A DNA stretch of 49,647 nt from IMG/VR virus record IMGVR_UViG_3300048056_000086, positions 1-49,647 of that record; one strand, given 5' to 3'. This document shows, in pieces, positions 38,395 through 48,092 of the stretch. Numbering within the stretch: position 1 is the stretch's first letter; each line of letters opens with the position of its first letter. The position numbers and the translations under genes were made by a program. The notes beneath the pieces were generated by a model. It was not told the DNA's origin. It did not search any database and saw only the letters and a list, made by a program, of their open reading frames with translations. Origin of the DNA: a virus.

Positions 38395-38990
38395 GCTTAT
38401 TGCGTGCCACTGCTTCGAGACTGGAACTAATTACGGGCGTTAATCGCTCGGAAGTAGAGCCCTCTGTTTCGAACCGGCGCGCAGACAAATGGATCGTGAA
38501 AGTGACGGCGTATTGGAAAGAGGTGAGTTGTAATTATTCGGCTCAAGACGACCGAAATAATTTCGAGGATAACGGGATGATAGTCGAAGGATTTTGGAGG
38601 GCGTTGCCTATCCGAGCAATCTACCAGAGCAAGGGCGCGGGTGAATTATGGGATGGTAAGTTTATGGCACAAACCATGAAAAACGTAGACACGTTGCACG
38701 ACCCGTTCCACGTGCCCGCTTTCGGCGGCAAGTTGCAGGGCGGCACACTCGCTAAAATGGACAACGGCACGCCGATTGACATTGCTGATTACTACTTGAT
38801 AAACACGGACGGCCCGGGCATGGGTTACAACGTTGCGCTCACTAGGGACCCCGGTTCCGACGTAGTACCCGACGGCCCGGAGATTAAAAACAATAAACGC
38901 GCCGGTTACGTTGCTGAACAACATTTTACTGGCGAAATAGTATTCTACGGGGTTCGCAGAATCCCCGAAACCCAAAGAGGTATAGTATGA
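38391..38990 (+). CDS. Predicted tail/neck protein
   Basis: 199 aa, directly before the sheath gene and overlapping it by ATGA. Beta-rich with a few helices. YQSKGAGELWDGKFMAQTMK and NNKRAGYVAEQHFTGEIVFY do not belong to a family I can name. Position suggests a tail terminator or neck protein. Confidence 0.55.
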   Translation: MSLLRATASRLELITGVNRSEVEPSVSNRRADKWIVKVTAYWKEVSCNYSAQDDRNNFEDNGMIVEGFWRALPIRAIYQSKGAGELWDGKFMAQTMKNVDTLHDPFHVPAFGGKLQGGTLAKMDNGTPIDIADYYLINTDGPGMGYNVALTRDPGSDVVPDGPEIKNNKRAGYVAEQHFTGEIVFYGVRRIPETQRGIV

Positions 38991-40474
38991 CACTCACGTA
39001 CGGTGTAGAAACATTACAGGGGCCTACCAAGGGAGCCAAACCGCTATCAGTGGCAACTGAAATAATTGCACTGTACGGCTGTTTTCCGGTAGACAAAGAG
39101 ACGAGCCCGACCAAAGGCTACCCGCTACAATGGCGGGAAGAGCTAAGCTGGACAACTTACCAATCCGGCTACGGCGGCGAAGAATTTTGGGGCGCTAGCA
39201 CGCTAAACAGATCGGGCGGTTTTGTAACTCCTAAGAGTTGCGAGACACTGTTGAATCTGTTCGCACTGACGCCCGTTCTGATTTACAACTTTTTCGACCC
39301 AGCAAATCATTTAACTACAATTACGGCCGAGTCCGTTACGTTCACAGCGTTGGCAGCAACGCAACCAATTGCTGAGAAGTTCGCTTGCATCGACACTTTT
39401 GTTGTCACCGATGACCCAATGACTCTTACATACGTAGAGGGTACTGACTACTCGTTAGAGCGCAACGCAACCACAGGATTTGTGGAAGTTACGAGAATTA
39501 CGACCGGCGCGATCGGCGCAACTGATAGCGTGTTAGTCACTTACAAATACTGTGACCCTACCCTCATCGTGGATGCAGACATTGTGGCCGCAATCGCGAA
39601 GGGTAACGACATTATAACCGAGCTCGGCTTTGGTAAAATACCTGGCTGGCTGCATTGCCCCGAGTATTCAAGGATCGCAGTAAATGGGTCAGACCCAGCG
39701 GTGGTTAGGGCTGCCCTGAAAACGCAGGCCCTCGCGCTCAACACTGTATTCACGACTCGATTTATCTACGACATTGACGAGACCGCGTACAACGTCACTG
39801 TGGCTGCGGGGTCCCCAGACCTACAAGAGATCTATGACGACAAAGACGTGATGAGTGAGCATGGTAGGGTAACACAAGGGCGCGGGACATCCACAGGTCG
39901 CACTGAACAGCTTTTGAGCGATTGGTGGTTGGCCGCACATACCGAGGAAGTTTCACTAAACCAGTTCCCGGCCGCGTCCCCTTCGATGCGCGTACTCGAA
40001 GATTTTACGCCGGATAACAAGCACGCTTGGCCTCTGGTATCGAACGCGATTAGGGACAAGGGCATCATTACTGTTATCCTAGACCCGGGCGATCGAGGGT
40101 GGTGTATCTGGGGTACTTGGACAAGTTACTTTGCCGGTACTGCAACAGACCTGGCGAAGGATTCCACGAATCAAAACGACGTGTACAATTATCTCAATAA
40201 GGCCATGACTAGGGATATTTGGATCAACAACACTGACAGAAATTTCAACGCCACCTCTGCGCAGCTAATCATTGAGAAATGGAACGGACTAGGCGCGCAG
40301 CAAGTAGGCAAGGGCAAGATGTTGGGGTGGGAGCTTAGTTTCTTGCCTTCAGACAACTTGGACCTATCGCTTAAGGTAGTCTACAGACTCAGTCTGTTAG
40401 CGCCCGAGCCACAGAAAAAAACAGAGATCATCATGCAGTTTGATCTCAATTACCTAGACACCGTTTTCGGGTAA
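38987..40474 (+). CDS. Contractile tail sheath protein
   Basis: 495 aa. P2 FI / Mu L-type sheath: TLTYGVETLQGPTKGAKPLS near the start, the VLDVDADIVAAIAKGNDI-like middle (here TLIVDADIVAAIAKGN), and the C-terminal domain with NAIRDKGIITVILDPGDR and RDIWINNTDRNFNATSAQ. The C-terminal YRLSLLAPEPQKKTEIIM is the final strand that contacts the tube. The sheath shows the phage is a myovirus. Confidence 0.83.
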   Translation: MTLTYGVETLQGPTKGAKPLSVATEIIALYGCFPVDKETSPTKGYPLQWREELSWTTYQSGYGGEEFWGASTLNRSGGFVTPKSCETLLNLFALTPVLIYNFFDPANHLTTITAESVTFTALAATQPIAEKFACIDTFVVTDDPMTLTYVEGTDYSLERNATTGFVEVTRITTGAIGATDSVLVTYKYCDPTLIVDADIVAAIAKGNDIITELGFGKIPGWLHCPEYSRIAVNGSDPAVVRAALKTQALALNTVFTTRFIYDIDETAYNVTVAAGSPDLQEIYDDKDVMSEHGRVTQGRGTSTGRTEQLLSDWWLAAHTEEVSLNQFPAASPSMRVLEDFTPDNKHAWPLVSNAIRDKGIITVILDPGDRGWCIWGTWTSYFAGTATDLAKDSTNQNDVYNYLNKAMTRDIWINNTDRNFNATSAQLIIEKWNGLGAQQVGKGKMLGWELSFLPSDNLDLSLKVVYRLSLLAPEPQKKTEIIMQFDLNYLDTVFG

Positions 40475-40486
40475 TAGGAGGGTATT

Positions 40487-41023
40487 GTGCCTACCGAATT
40501 AGAATTAACGAAAGCATTTCAAGTCTCGAAAATGGCGATCTACATCGCAGGCGACCGGACCCAATATGTGGCGTCCGTTAAGATCCCGCGCATCGTGTCA
40601 CCCACCGAGACGTTTAACAACACGTCAACGGGCGGTGAGGTAGAAGTTGCGGACTCGGGCCGTAGGATGGCGTCCGGCGACGGTGAGATAAAGTTCGAGG
40701 CTGTCGAGGCGGGCTTGTACCGTAAGGTTTTTGACGCCAAGCAAGTATATCTGATGCAGATACCTATGGCGGTTAACTCGCTTAACCCGCAGCTTGGGCG
40801 TATGTTAGCGATGCCCATGAAATACACAATTGGTGCTCAATTTCATGATGTGGACGACGGCGAAATTTCGCAAGGCGTGAAGCGCGAGATCACTGCGAAG
40901 TTCAAAATGTTTAGCTACAAATTGGAGATCAACTTGATTGAGGAAATCAATTTTGACTTTGTTTCTGGCGTGTTCAAAATCGGCGGCGAGGACATCCTAG
41001 GCGCAATCAATCTGCTACTGTAA
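40487..41023 (+). CDS. Tail tube protein, P2 FII-like
   Basis: 178 aa, GTG start with ribosome site aggagggt. KFEAVEAGLYRKVFDAKQVY, RMLAMPMKYTIGAQFHD and GVKREITAKFKMFSYKLEIN follow the pattern of the P2 FII tube family. Forms the inner tube inside the sheath. Sheath then tube is the usual order. Confidence 0.85.
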   Translation: MPTELELTKAFQVSKMAIYIAGDRTQYVASVKIPRIVSPTETFNNTSTGGEVEVADSGRRMASGDGEIKFEAVEAGLYRKVFDAKQVYLMQIPMAVNSLNPQLGRMLAMPMKYTIGAQFHDVDDGEISQGVKREITAKFKMFSYKLEINLIEEINFDFVSGVFKIGGEDILGAINLLL

Positions 41024-41036
41024 AAAGGACCGAACA

Positions 41037-41441
41037 ATGGACGACGAAAAAAAAGAAGAAGAATTATCTGAACTTGAAAAGGCCAAGAAGTTACTCGGCG
41101 AGGCGCAACCCGCAATTGCTAAATATGCCAAAGAAATGGGCTTTGACTTGGGGCTTGAGGATGGATTCGTCGAGGACATCCCGGCCCCTAAGTTTAGACT
41201 AGTCCGCAAGTCAAGAGTTGGCGACATCGTGGAAGCCGAACGCATGGCGCGCGAGCATTTCAATACGAAAAAAGATTCCAATTTCAAGGTTACGCCTGCG
41301 ATGCTTATGCAAGCAAAAATCTGTATCTTGGGCGTGTTCGGCGAAGAAAAAGATCACTACAACCTTTTACAATTGGGTGAGCTGGGTGAGGATTTTTTTA
41401 CAGTGGTCTCAGCGACGTATTCGAAGTACCTTGCTTTTTAG
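41037..41441 (+). CDS. Tail assembly chaperone, short (zero-frame) form
   Basis: 134 aa. Acidic N-terminus (MDDEKKEEELSELEKAKKLL), a central domain (VGDIVEAERMAREHFN) and a helical C-terminus. In P2 this position is gene E. Translation can shift at 41393-41399 to make the longer form ending at 41599. It binds the tape measure during tail assembly and is not part of the mature tail. Confidence 0.8.
   Translation: MDDEKKEEELSELEKAKKLLGEAQPAIAKYAKEMGFDLGLEDGFVEDIPAPKFRLVRKSRVGDIVEAERMAREHFNTKKDSNFKVTPAMLMQAKICILGVFGEEKDHYNLLQLGELGEDFFTVVSATYSKYLAF
41393..41399 (+). promoter_or_regulatory. -1 programmed frameshift site T TTT TTT (chaperone E/E')
   Basis: The heptamer T TTT TTT is in zero-frame phase near the end of the chaperone gene. 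Slipping back one base continues in a frame open to 41599. P2 uses a closely similar site (T TTT TTG) in the same gene pair, so the mechanism is well supported by homology of arrangement. Confidence 0.85.
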
Positions 41442-41599
41442 AGGACGACTATATCGACATGCATGCCACGCTATGGACTGCGGGGCTGTCGATAGGGTAC
41501 GCGCAAATGATGGAGATGCCCGAGGATTATTTTTTAAAGTTGTTTAAAAGTTATGCGGGAAAAATCAAAGAGGCAAAGGACAGGGCAGATAGAAAATGA
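41399..41599 (+). CDS. Frameshift extension of tail assembly chaperone (E'-type)
   Basis: Frame -1 is open from 41399 to TGA 41597-41599 and adds 66 residues after the shared 121 (total about 187 aa). The extension (DVFEVPCFLEDDYIDMHATL and EDYFLKLFKSYAGKIKEAK) is coding-like. An ATG at 41459 lies in it but has no good ribosome site. Its end overlaps the next gene by 4 bases. Confidence 0.8.
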   Translation, partial: YSGLSDVFEVPCFLEDDYIDMHATLWTAGLSIGYAQMMEMPEDYFLKLFKSYAGKIKEAKDRADRK

Positions 41600-41964
41600 C
41601 ACCGCAAAACCAAAAAGGGGCCTACAAAAGACTGAGTTTTGAAACCCTCGGCGGTGATGATTACGTTCGACTTACCAGAGTATCCAAAGGCATCCACAGA
41701 GAAATAATGACACCAAAACTTTCGGTACCCCAATCACGTGAGGGTACCGAAGTTTACAAGCAAGTGGACCGTAACGAAATTGCGGCGGCCGTGCTTATCC
41801 GGTCGCTAGTCACACAGATGATTGTCAAGTGGTACCCAGTCGTAACGCTTAAAAAAGTGTATCTCGCTTACGCCTCCGCGTACACTTCCGTTCAAAATAC
41901 TTATCAAGTCACGTACAATAAAAACTATGGCGTTGTTAGCCCGGAGACTTACTACAATGGCTAA
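41596..41964 (+). CDS. Putative baseplate wedge protein (gpW/gp25-like)
   Basis: 122 aa between the chaperone and baseplate J. The order W - J - I is standard in P2. The C-terminal half (AAAVLIRSLVTQMIVKWYPVVTLKKVYLAY) is compatible with the gp25-like fold, but no diagnostic motif can be cited. Coupled at both ends. Confidence 0.5.
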   Translation: MTPQNQKGAYKRLSFETLGGDDYVRLTRVSKGIHREIMTPKLSVPQSREGTEVYKQVDRNEIAAAVLIRSLVTQMIVKWYPVVTLKKVYLAYASAYTSVQNTYQVTYNKNYGVVSPETYYNG

Positions 41965-43396
41965 ACCAAAAATATTTGACATAAGTCTACCGGCTATTTT
42001 TTCGGATGCGGTTGACGATTTTCAGGCAATAACAGGCTACGCGCTTGAACGCTCGGACGCTGAGAGACTCATGCTCCAAAACTTCTCCAACTCAGTGTAC
42101 GAGTGGGGCTCGCAGTGGTTAGAGGCGAGCGCACAAAACTATCTTGAGTACATGACAGAGGGCGCGCAGTTAGACGCCTACGGCGGCGCGCGAATACCAC
42201 GATTGTTAGAGACCCCCGCAAAAGTTTGGGTCCGGGTTGTGTTTACGGCCGAGCTAGAATCATTCCTACCAATTCACGAAAATACCGTTGTGACTGGCTC
42301 GAATGATAATGGTACGTTTACATTCAAAACTACCGGTCTGATAATGGCACCCGAGGGCTCGTCTGACATAGACATAGAATTCGAAGAGTTTATCGAGGGC
42401 GGCACGAACTCGGGCGTGCTAGCGAATGATATTGAAATAGGTTCTGTGGATACACTGATTGACATAGACGATACTTACAACGGTATTATTGATTCTGTCG
42501 CAAGTATTGCCGAGTCTCACGGTGGCCACAATTCGGAGTCAAACGAGCATTACAAAAAACGGTTGCAGTATCGTGAAATGTCGCCCTCCACAGCGGGGCC
42601 ACGCGAGCAATTTATCCTAAAATCATTGGGCGCTCATCACAAAGTTTTGGACGTAGGGCTGTTAAAACCATTTTTCGAGATGGATCTCTACGTGCTACCT
42701 GTAGATTTTAAAGACCATGTTTTGGGCGATGCATCCGCGCAGATTTCCAATTTAGTATTAAGCGGTTTGACCGTGTCGAACACGGACAATGGTAGGCTGT
42801 ATTGGTCACTGTCTGGACTGACACCAACGCGCACTTTGAACGTATATGACGACATGGCAAAGACGTCACTGGTTGCGCAGTACTTGACCGGCGCGAACGG
42901 CACCGGGCTAGTGTTGGCGGCGGTCGGAGGGTCGGGCATCACTGGCACCTTTGACCTAGTTGGGTCTACAGATGACACGGACGCGGCAAACTACCTCAAT
43001 ACGCATATGTTACCCGTTGCGGCCGTCGAGCAACTTTGGAACCCTACGGCGGGCGAGTCCGCTGTTAGGCCGATCAATGACCAAGTCAACGTATACGTAT
43101 GTGCCGAAGAGACTTTCACAATCTCGACACTGAACATAAAAATATCTAGCGGCAATAAGGAGACAATCGAAGCGAAGGCGCTACAACTGATCAACCTCTA
43201 CCGCACCCAACTGAGATCCGAGGCGGGCAGACATGCCGTGAAGTCTCAAATCGGCGGGCTGATAACAAACATTCCCGGCGTGTACACTGTTGACATAGTG
43301 CTTGACGGTGACGCCACAAAAACGGAAGTATCTATCGATGATAGTAAATTCTTGACCTGCCCAACGCCTACGATCACTAGTGAGATAGTGCTATGA
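41957..43396 (+). CDS. J: Baseplate assembly protein J
   Basis: 479 aa from ATG 41957 (the upstream frame to 41927 lies inside the previous gene). P2 gpJ / T4 gp6-type wedge protein: MTEGAQLDAYGGARIPRLLE, then SHGGHNSESNEHYKKRLQYR and STAGPREQFILKSLGAHHKV. The C-terminal third (FTISTLNIKISSGNKETIEA) forms the later J domain. A beta-sandwich insert lies between about 245 and 360. Forms the baseplate with I and the spike. Confidence 0.88.
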   Translation: MAKPKIFDISLPAIFSDAVDDFQAITGYALERSDAERLMLQNFSNSVYEWGSQWLEASAQNYLEYMTEGAQLDAYGGARIPRLLETPAKVWVRVVFTAELESFLPIHENTVVTGSNDNGTFTFKTTGLIMAPEGSSDIDIEFEEFIEGGTNSGVLANDIEIGSVDTLIDIDDTYNGIIDSVASIAESHGGHNSESNEHYKKRLQYREMSPSTAGPREQFILKSLGAHHKVLDVGLLKPFFEMDLYVLPVDFKDHVLGDASAQISNLVLSGLTVSNTDNGRLYWSLSGLTPTRTLNVYDDMAKTSLVAQYLTGANGTGLVLAAVGGSGITGTFDLVGSTDDTDAANYLNTHMLPVAAVEQLWNPTAGESAVRPINDQVNVYVCAEETFTISTLNIKISSGNKETIEAKALQLINLYRTQLRSEAGRHAVKSQIGGLITNIPGVYTVDIVLDGDATKTEVSIDDSKFLTCPTPTITSEIVL

Positions 43397-44061
43397 CCCT
43401 AGGGCGCGAAAGAGCTTTTTTATGGAGCGATTACGACGCGGGGCAGGCAATCAACAACTTGACCGTTTTGGGATTTCTCGAAGCGATCAACAAAACGTTT
43501 GACGCCAATACGCCCACGCGTGCGGGTATGTCTGTAGAGCTCGATAAAATACCAATGTGGACGGCTATCGAGAACAAGCTACTAGATGAACCAATGATGG
43601 ACCTGATCGCACGTCAAATGAAGTTCCCGGCTTGGGAATACGTTGGCAAGTACAACTTGGTAGCGCCGTTTGATACTGTGCTTAAGCGTAAACAAGAGAT
43701 GCTACGCCACGTCGTGCGGCTCATGGAAGTGCGCGGGACTCCGTACAGCGTTGCGGAGGCGTTGCGGGCGTTTGGGTTTACGAGTGTCTCTATAATCGAA
43801 AACGTGTCTCTGGATTTTAAATACGACGGGACGTACAGCTATGATGGCACTATGGCGTATTTCGGGAACTTCGAGCACAACTTATTTAATGTTGAATTAA
43901 CTACTATTTTGGATCTAGTCGGGCCGCCGGATGAGCAGGTTGACGCCATTGTGAGCATAGTCAACGCCTTTAAAAAATATCGTCCGGAGCTGTATCAGGT
44001 TATAATACATACACCGTCGGTGCCCTCGGGAACAACGCGTACGGTTTGGGAAGGGATCTAG
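43393..44061 (+). CDS. I: Baseplate protein I (P2 gpI-like)
   Basis: 222 aa, overlapping J by ATGA. NKLLDEPMMDLIARQMKFPA, then VLKRKQEMLRHVVRLMEVRG and GTPYSVAEALRAFGFTSVSI are the typical gpI tail-protein pattern; the C-terminus ends with KKYRPELYQVIIHTP. Baseplate wedge component. Confidence 0.87.
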   Translation: MTLGRERAFLWSDYDAGQAINNLTVLGFLEAINKTFDANTPTRAGMSVELDKIPMWTAIENKLLDEPMMDLIARQMKFPAWEYVGKYNLVAPFDTVLKRKQEMLRHVVRLMEVRGTPYSVAEALRAFGFTSVSIIENVSLDFKYDGTYSYDGTMAYFGNFEHNLFNVELTTILDLVGPPDEQVDAIVSIVNAFKKYRPELYQVIIHTPSVPSGTTRTVWEGI

Positions 44062-44064
44062 ATT

Positions 44065-45702
44065 ATGTGGATACCAAGTAAATCAACAATAACCAATTTT
44101 GGAGACGCATGGTCTGACACAGTCGCAGTCCCTGAACTACTCGATTCTGTTCTAGGCCAAAACGTTCCGGGCGCGCCGGTAGCATTGGGCGGGCTCGCAA
44201 GCGCTAGTGCTAATATTTTCGGCGCTATCGCGAACAATTTACAATATGTGAGGGATACATTTATCACCGAAAGTGTTGTGTACAACGTCACTAGCGTTGC
44301 GGAGTTATCCGCAACTTTGGACATCATAGAAAAGATTCAATACATCCAAAAGGGTGCGGTGGTACAAGTCAGTATTGCGGCGGGGACGTACATTTGGACT
44401 GAGACGCGTGCACCCATAAGCGGGGAAGGGATATCCGGCGGCGGTCAATTACGTTATGCCGCGATAGGTGGCGCGGTAACTATCGAGACGCAGATCAGTG
44501 CGAACAGATACGGGATCTATTTTCACAAGATGGAAGCCGAGGCCACGATCTCAAACCTCACGCACCCTCTCATAATTAGTAATAACGCTGCGAGCTCATC
44601 AAGTGTGGTGCGGGTCTCAGAATGCCGGTCTGTTTTTATTTACGGTGTAGAGTTCGAGAACCAAAGTGGTAAAACTGTAGGTAATATTTTTTATGTAACC
44701 GGTACCCGCTTCTTGGAGTGCTCTATAACCGCCGACACCGCAGCGCCCACAGATAACGGGTGTGAGCGGATAATAAAAGCGGAGGACGGGTCTACTGTTT
44801 ATTTCAACTGCCGGTATTCCGAGTTAGGGATTTTTAAAACTGAGTATTTTGATCTGTCAAATAACTCAACTCTGATTATAGACGAATTTGACGATCTTTG
44901 TTGGGGTGGGTCGTTGCTTGGTAGCATGGCCGCACGCGCAGGCATCACTTGTGATGACTCATCTACATGGCGTGTGACCGCTCTGTCAACTTCGGGCGAC
45001 GGGTCATACACCACCCCGTATGTATACACCGTAGGCGGCATGGACACCCCCGCGCAAATCCACAGATTGATACAATTTGTGATCGATATGATACCTAAAG
45101 ACCTCAATTTTTGGGTGAAGATTAAACTCCCCGCAGTGTTGACACTGGCGGGGAACCTAGTCATAGAGGGCTTTTCAGGGCACGGCGGGCTGATACTCGA
45201 AGCCAACACACCACTGTTCACGGTTTCCAATTCTCAAGACTCCGGGTTTTTAGCAACAACGGGCGATTGTGTTGCAATAAATAACTGCAAGAGCGAAATA
45301 GTTTTTGACTCCGTTAAGTTAGACGCGACTGTAGGTAACGCGATTTCCGGCATTTCCTGTGGGCATGTCCGCCCGCAAAATTGCTGGCTAAAAGCCCCGA
45401 CAGGATCGGGAACTGATGATTCAAAAGGCAATGGGGTCTATGTTATGCGCGACTCAAAAGTACACGCGTTTTTCTGCTCGGTGGGTGCGTGTAACCGTCA
45501 CGGGTTCCAGGCGATACAAGGTGCCAGAATTACGGCTCAAGACTGCGACGAAGAAGGAGCCCCGACAAACATGCCACAGCAATACGGCTATTTCGCTCGG
45601 TCCGGCGGGCTTATAACTCGCGGGGCGGCGGCGGGCGAATACGTAGCCGGTTTAGTGGGCCCGGACAGTGAGGACAAGGGCGGAAAGGTTTGGAACTCAT
45701 GA
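44065..45702 (+). CDS. Beta-helix tail fibre/spike protein
   Basis: 545 aa, just after baseplate I where P2 has fibre gene H. Repeated short strand motifs (ISNNAASSSSVVRVSECRSV, FIYGVEFENQSG, FLECSITADT) indicate a right-handed parallel beta-helix of the pectin-lyase type, with a helix-rich insert near 330-365. N-terminal 100 residues are the attachment region. Likely receptor-binding or depolymerase spike; catalytic residues are not identifiable. Confidence 0.7.
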   Translation: MWIPSKSTITNFGDAWSDTVAVPELLDSVLGQNVPGAPVALGGLASASANIFGAIANNLQYVRDTFITESVVYNVTSVAELSATLDIIEKIQYIQKGAVVQVSIAAGTYIWTETRAPISGEGISGGGQLRYAAIGGAVTIETQISANRYGIYFHKMEAEATISNLTHPLIISNNAASSSSVVRVSECRSVFIYGVEFENQSGKTVGNIFYVTGTRFLECSITADTAAPTDNGCERIIKAEDGSTVYFNCRYSELGIFKTEYFDLSNNSTLIIDEFDDLCWGGSLLGSMAARAGITCDDSSTWRVTALSTSGDGSYTTPYVYTVGGMDTPAQIHRLIQFVIDMIPKDLNFWVKIKLPAVLTLAGNLVIEGFSGHGGLILEANTPLFTVSNSQDSGFLATTGDCVAINNCKSEIVFDSVKLDATVGNAISGISCGHVRPQNCWLKAPTGSGTDDSKGNGVYVMRDSKVHAFFCSVGACNRHGFQAIQGARITAQDCDEEGAPTNMPQQYGYFARSGGLITRGAAAGEYVAGLVGPDSEDKGGKVWNS

Positions 45703-46178
45703 TAGCCGACTCGATACGATTGTGCTCACTCAAAAGTTATGAAGATAATTACGCAACGGTTGTGCTGTTGCAGGGCCACGGTAGCGAGGAAGAGAGGACG
45801 ATCCCCGAAGTTATCACAAGCCGCATGAACAGCGGGTCACAAGGGTTGCCGGACGTTGGGTCTGAGGTGCTAGTTGCCTTTGATAACCTTGGAGACGCCT
45901 ATCTTCTGTGGGCTATCGGCACGGAAAATCAGCCGTTGCCAGACCCCGGCGTGCCAGAGCACATCATATGTGACAACGGCGCAATCAAAGCAGAGCTAAC
46001 AAAAATGGGCGGCTTCAAAGTCGAAAATAGTTCTAACGAGATAGTCGGGTTGTTGTTTGACTTAGTTACTGAGTTGGCGTTAACCACGGTTGCTACTTCC
46101 GGGGGCCCCACCACACCCGTAAATAATGCTGCCAAGATTGCAACTTACGCTGTTAAACTCGCAACGTTCAAGGTGTAA
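45699..46178 (+). CDS. V: Baseplate spike protein, gpV-like
   Basis: 159 aa from ATG 45699 (ATGA overlap; ggaaagg ten bases upstream); a TTG at 45690 is too close to that ribosome site. The OB-fold core LPDVGSEVLVAFDNLGDAYL is typical of gpV / VgrG-type spikes. The C-terminal part (ELTKMGGFKVENSSNEIVGL) continues into the beta-helical needle. Located before the tape measure rather than before W and J as in P2. Confidence 0.75.
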   Translation: MIADSIRLCSLKSYEDNYATVVLLQGHGSEEERTIPEVITSRMNSGSQGLPDVGSEVLVAFDNLGDAYLLWAIGTENQPLPDPGVPEHIICDNGAIKAELTKMGGFKVENSSNEIVGLLFDLVTELALTTVATSGGPTTPVNNAAKIATYAVKLATFKV

Positions 46179-46181
46179 AAA

Positions 46182-48092
46182 ATGGCCGAAGAATTTGAAG
46201 CTGCATTACGATTAGTACTCGAAGATGAGTTGTCTAAAGCACTTGAGAAAATGCAGTCGACATCTGACAGGACGAGCACGGCCGTTGAGCGGGGTTGGCG
46301 CGGGGCATTTTCAGACATGCGCCGCAACATGGGCGACGCCCAAAAAGAAATACAAAAGGGGTTCCAAAACATAAAGGGTGGTATGATCGGCGTCGTGAGC
46401 GGTGCGGCCTTTGCTGCGCCTATCGCGTTAGCTTCAAAGTCGTATGCCGGTTTTTCAGAAGGCATGTCCGAAGTTGCTACGCTTACAAAACAATCATCAC
46501 AAGAAATAGAGGCCTCGTTTGGGCCAATTGTGAACGCTACGCGAACGGCGTTCGGCAAGGGGCCACTCGATACAATAACCTCGCTATATGACGGTTTTTC
46601 GGCGGGCGTCCCACAAACAAAAGCAGCGGCGCAAGAGTATCTGCAGGCCACCGGGCAAATGGCGCTTGGCGGCAAGACTGACATGTCAAGCGCGGCGGAC
46701 GCAATAACCACGGTGAAAAACGCATGGAAAGAGGAAGGTTTATCATTTCAGGAAATAGTAGACCAAACATTTTCCGGCGTGCAAGATGGTAAGACGACTA
46801 TCACCGAGCTATCCGCGTCAATGGGTCAAGCGGCCACCACTGTGGCATCCGCTGGCGTTAAGTATTCCGAGTTTATTGGCTCCATCGCCGCTCTAACCTC
46901 TGCCGGTGTGAAGACCCCGCAGGCCATGACACAGATCGCAGCGGCAATACAGGCACTGAGAGAACCCGGCGCAGAGGCGGCCAAACTGTTTAAAAAAATA
47001 GGCGCTGAAATAACGCCGTTGACATTAGCACAAAGAGGCCTGGGCGGCACGCTCGACTATATAACCGAAAAGGTGCGAGGCCACACGAAGTCGGAAGTAA
47101 AACGCGAAAGCATAATGCAAAAGTTGATCGGGTCCGTTGAGGCGGGCCGCGCGGTCACTGCGTTATCCGGTGATCAGCATGACAAATTTGCCGAGTCTAC
47201 GCGTAACGCTCAAAACTCTACGGGTAAAATGGCGGAGGCCGCTGAAAAAATGAAAGGCCCAATGTGGCGCTATAACCAGGCCGTTGAAAAAGTTAAAATC
47301 GCTTGGGAGAATTTTGGCAAAACAACAAATCCAATATTTGAGGGCGCGCTTGAGACCATAGGAGATCTAGTCTCTAAGGTTACGGAATTTACGAACGAAA
47401 ATAGAGAACTCGTTAGAGTTGGCGCGTTGCTCTTCTTGTCCCTTGGCGCTGTGGTGATGGTGTTTGGAGCTTTCAAAATCGCGCTAGGAATCGCCGGATT
47501 GCTTAAGGGCGTATCAGTAGCAATTTGGGGCGTGCAAGCCGCTACGGCCGCGCTTAACACATCGATGTGGATGAACCCCGCAATCATTGGTGGTGTGGTG
47601 GTTGCGCTATTGGCGGGGGTTGTGGCGTTTGGCCTTTGGGGCACGCAAACCGAGCAAGGCCAGCTAGCTACCGAAATGTGGGCTACGAACGTAGTACAGA
47701 GTTTTTATCTCACAAAAGCCGCTATAGACGACGCATTTTTATCACTTGCCAGATTTATGGGGTTTGAGGGTAGCGAGGGGCTGCAGGAGGACTACCAAAA
47801 CTCAATCGATAAAATAGCAGAAATAGAAGGTCAGAAAAAACAGATACGGCGCGCCCAAATGGACATACAGATCCGCAATGATGAAGAGGCTTATACTCGT
47901 AAAAAAACCATGGAGGCCACAGCGGCAATAGGCCAAAACCAGGGCAAGGGTGACATCAATTTAGGTGGCATTACGAACAACATCACCGGCGGAATACCAA
48001 CCGATACCGCGAGCCTTAAGAAGCTTACTGACTCGATAGTTGAGGCCGTCACCAAAGCAGACAAGCTGCAGTCTAGGGAGGCGCTAAAATGA
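46182..48092 (+). CDS. Tail tape measure protein
   Basis: 636 aa. The TP901-type core (MSEVATLTKQSSQEIEAS, TSLYDGFSAGVPQTKAAAQE, ADAITTVKNAWKEEGL) is at 90-260. Hydrophobic helices lie near 410-490 (ALLFLSLGAVVMVFGAF; AIIGGVVVALLAGVVAFG), often used to cross the inner membrane during DNA entry. An N-terminal helical segment and a C-terminal charged coiled coil follow the usual plan. Sets tail length. Confidence 0.9.
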   Translation: MAEEFEAALRLVLEDELSKALEKMQSTSDRTSTAVERGWRGAFSDMRRNMGDAQKEIQKGFQNIKGGMIGVVSGAAFAAPIALASKSYAGFSEGMSEVATLTKQSSQEIEASFGPIVNATRTAFGKGPLDTITSLYDGFSAGVPQTKAAAQEYLQATGQMALGGKTDMSSAADAITTVKNAWKEEGLSFQEIVDQTFSGVQDGKTTITELSASMGQAATTVASAGVKYSEFIGSIAALTSAGVKTPQAMTQIAAAIQALREPGAEAAKLFKKIGAEITPLTLAQRGLGGTLDYITEKVRGHTKSEVKRESIMQKLIGSVEAGRAVTALSGDQHDKFAESTRNAQNSTGKMAEAAEKMKGPMWRYNQAVEKVKIAWENFGKTTNPIFEGALETIGDLVSKVTEFTNENRELVRVGALLFLSLGAVVMVFGAFKIALGIAGLLKGVSVAIWGVQAATAALNTSMWMNPAIIGGVVVALLAGVVAFGLWGTQTEQGQLATEMWATNVVQSFYLTKAAIDDAFLSLARFMGFEGSEGLQEDYQNSIDKIAEIEGQKKQIRRAQMDIQIRNDEEAYTRKKTMEATAAIGQNQGKGDINLGGITNNITGGIPTDTASLKKLTDSIVEAVTKADKLQSREALK

